The notes under the pieces: generated by a model
Told to the model about the DNA's origin: nothing
Database searches by the model: none
The model's input: the letters and a program-made list of their open reading frames with translations, nothing else
From: Sulfurovum sp. TSL6
Lineage (GTDB): Bacteria > Campylobacterota > Campylobacteria > Campylobacterales > Sulfurovaceae
Assembly (NCBI RefSeq): GCF_019972115.1
Contig: NZ_BPFJ01000001.1
Span: forward strand, 868,001-932,000
DNA length: 64,000 bases
Direction: 5' to 3'
Part shown: in pieces, positions 63,704 through 64,000 of the stretch
Numbering within the stretch: the first letter of the stretch is position 1
Layout: each line of letters starts with the position of its first letter
Program-made: the position numbers and the translations under genes

Positions 63704-64000
63704 TTAAAAATACTTTTCAACCCATTTTATGATCTGCTTACTACTGCGTGCACCGGTAAATCTATCTATCTCTTTTCCATCTTTAAACACAAGTACCGCA
63801 GGGATATTTACTATAATGATAGTTGGGTTTTGTGTTTGAGCATTATCGTTGTTTATTTTTAAAAACTGTGCTTGTAATGGCATAGCCATAGCTGCGGCTT
63901 CAAAATGAGGTGCCATCGTCAGGCATGGACCACACCAAGGTGCCCAGAAGTCAACTATAATAGGTAGATCAGAAGTATGAATGAAGTAGTCCAATATAGC
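63704..64000 (-). CDS. Thioredoxin-family protein, 5' part outside window
   Basis: The frame is open to base 64000, so the start is not visible. The catalytic WCGPC is in VDFWAPWCGPC, followed by PAVLVFKDGKEIDRFTGA with the cis-proline. The sequence LPIIVDFW and the preceding HTSDLP resemble thioredoxin 2 (TrxC), which has an N-terminal zinc domain; this would lie beyond the window. It would reduce protein disulfides in the cytoplasm. Confidence 0.85.
   Translation of the reverse strand, partial: AILDYFIHTSDLPIIVDFWAPWCGPCLTMAPHFEAAAMAMPLQAQFLKINNDNAQTQNPTIIIVNIPAVLVFKDGKEIDRFTGARSSKQIIKWVEKYF

Noticed and set aside
1-64000. CRISPR arrays, transposases, integrases or prophage genes
   Set aside because: None seen on reading: there are no regularly spaced direct repeats and no recognisable mobile-element protein.

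Overview
The window looks like a chromosomal segment of a Campylobacterota (epsilonproteobacterial) organism, probably close to Sulfurovum or Sulfurimonas. I base this on remembered resemblance of many proteins (NuoLMN, GltX, the PDC-sensor protein, the small cysteine protein after fbp), on the AT-rich sequence and on the short, tightly packed transcription units. No database was available. The region is mostly core metabolism. I found no transposase, prophage, integrase or CRISPR array.

Layout. 1-4.2 kb: the end of the complex I operon (nuoL partial, nuoM, nuoN) closed by a clear terminator. 4.3-7.6 kb: gdhA, a frameshifted two-helix ion channel with a T8 tract, tRNA-Ser(GCU), a 40-residue membrane peptide and pyrF. 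7.6-12 kb: cyclophilin, glutamine-dependent NAD synthetase, DUF502 protein, a coiled-coil protein, then a cold-shock gene with a long, folded leader. 12-16.3 kb: DUF4139 protein, cytochrome c, then folD-lepB-rpiB. 16.3-25 kb: apt, a membrane phosphoesterase, trpB, a BASS-like transporter, pepA and a KefB-type antiporter.

25.1-30.6 kb is a proteostasis cluster: a Lon-like protease with its own AAA domain, then dnaJ2 and dnaK2 on the other strand. This DnaK lacks the N-terminal insert of Gram-negative Hsp70s, so it is probably foreign. 30.7-43.1 kb: ychF, a DUF302 lipoprotein, DUF1456 protein, exonuclease III, methyltransferases, DUF445 protein, MFS transporter, HAD phosphatase, PDC-sensor membrane protein, phosphatidylserine decarboxylase, DEDDh exonuclease, a 7TM diguanylate cyclase and an RlmI-like methyltransferase.

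43.1-47 kb holds a divergent pair: a glutaminyl-tRNA synthetase with a YqeY/GatB-like tail, and a GluRS-family protein in which both class I signatures (HIGH and KMSKS) and the RGxDH motif are altered. A simple reading is that acquiring GlnRS made the old GluRS paralogue redundant, and it decayed or took a new role. 47-56.5 kb: YggT, lytic transglycosylase, mobB, fbp, metG, a MurF-N-like protein and a solitary TRAP-type binding protein. 56.5-64 kb: two colinear 308-residue DUF234 paralogues flank selO, glpQ-like and glpD-like genes. Between the second DUF234 gene and an MtfA-like peptidase lies a short structured transcript candidate encoding a 21-residue hydrophobic peptide, with a perfect TATAAT on the antisense strand inside its ORF. 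It resembles a type I toxin-antitoxin locus and is the best candidate for something undescribed. The window ends inside a thioredoxin gene.
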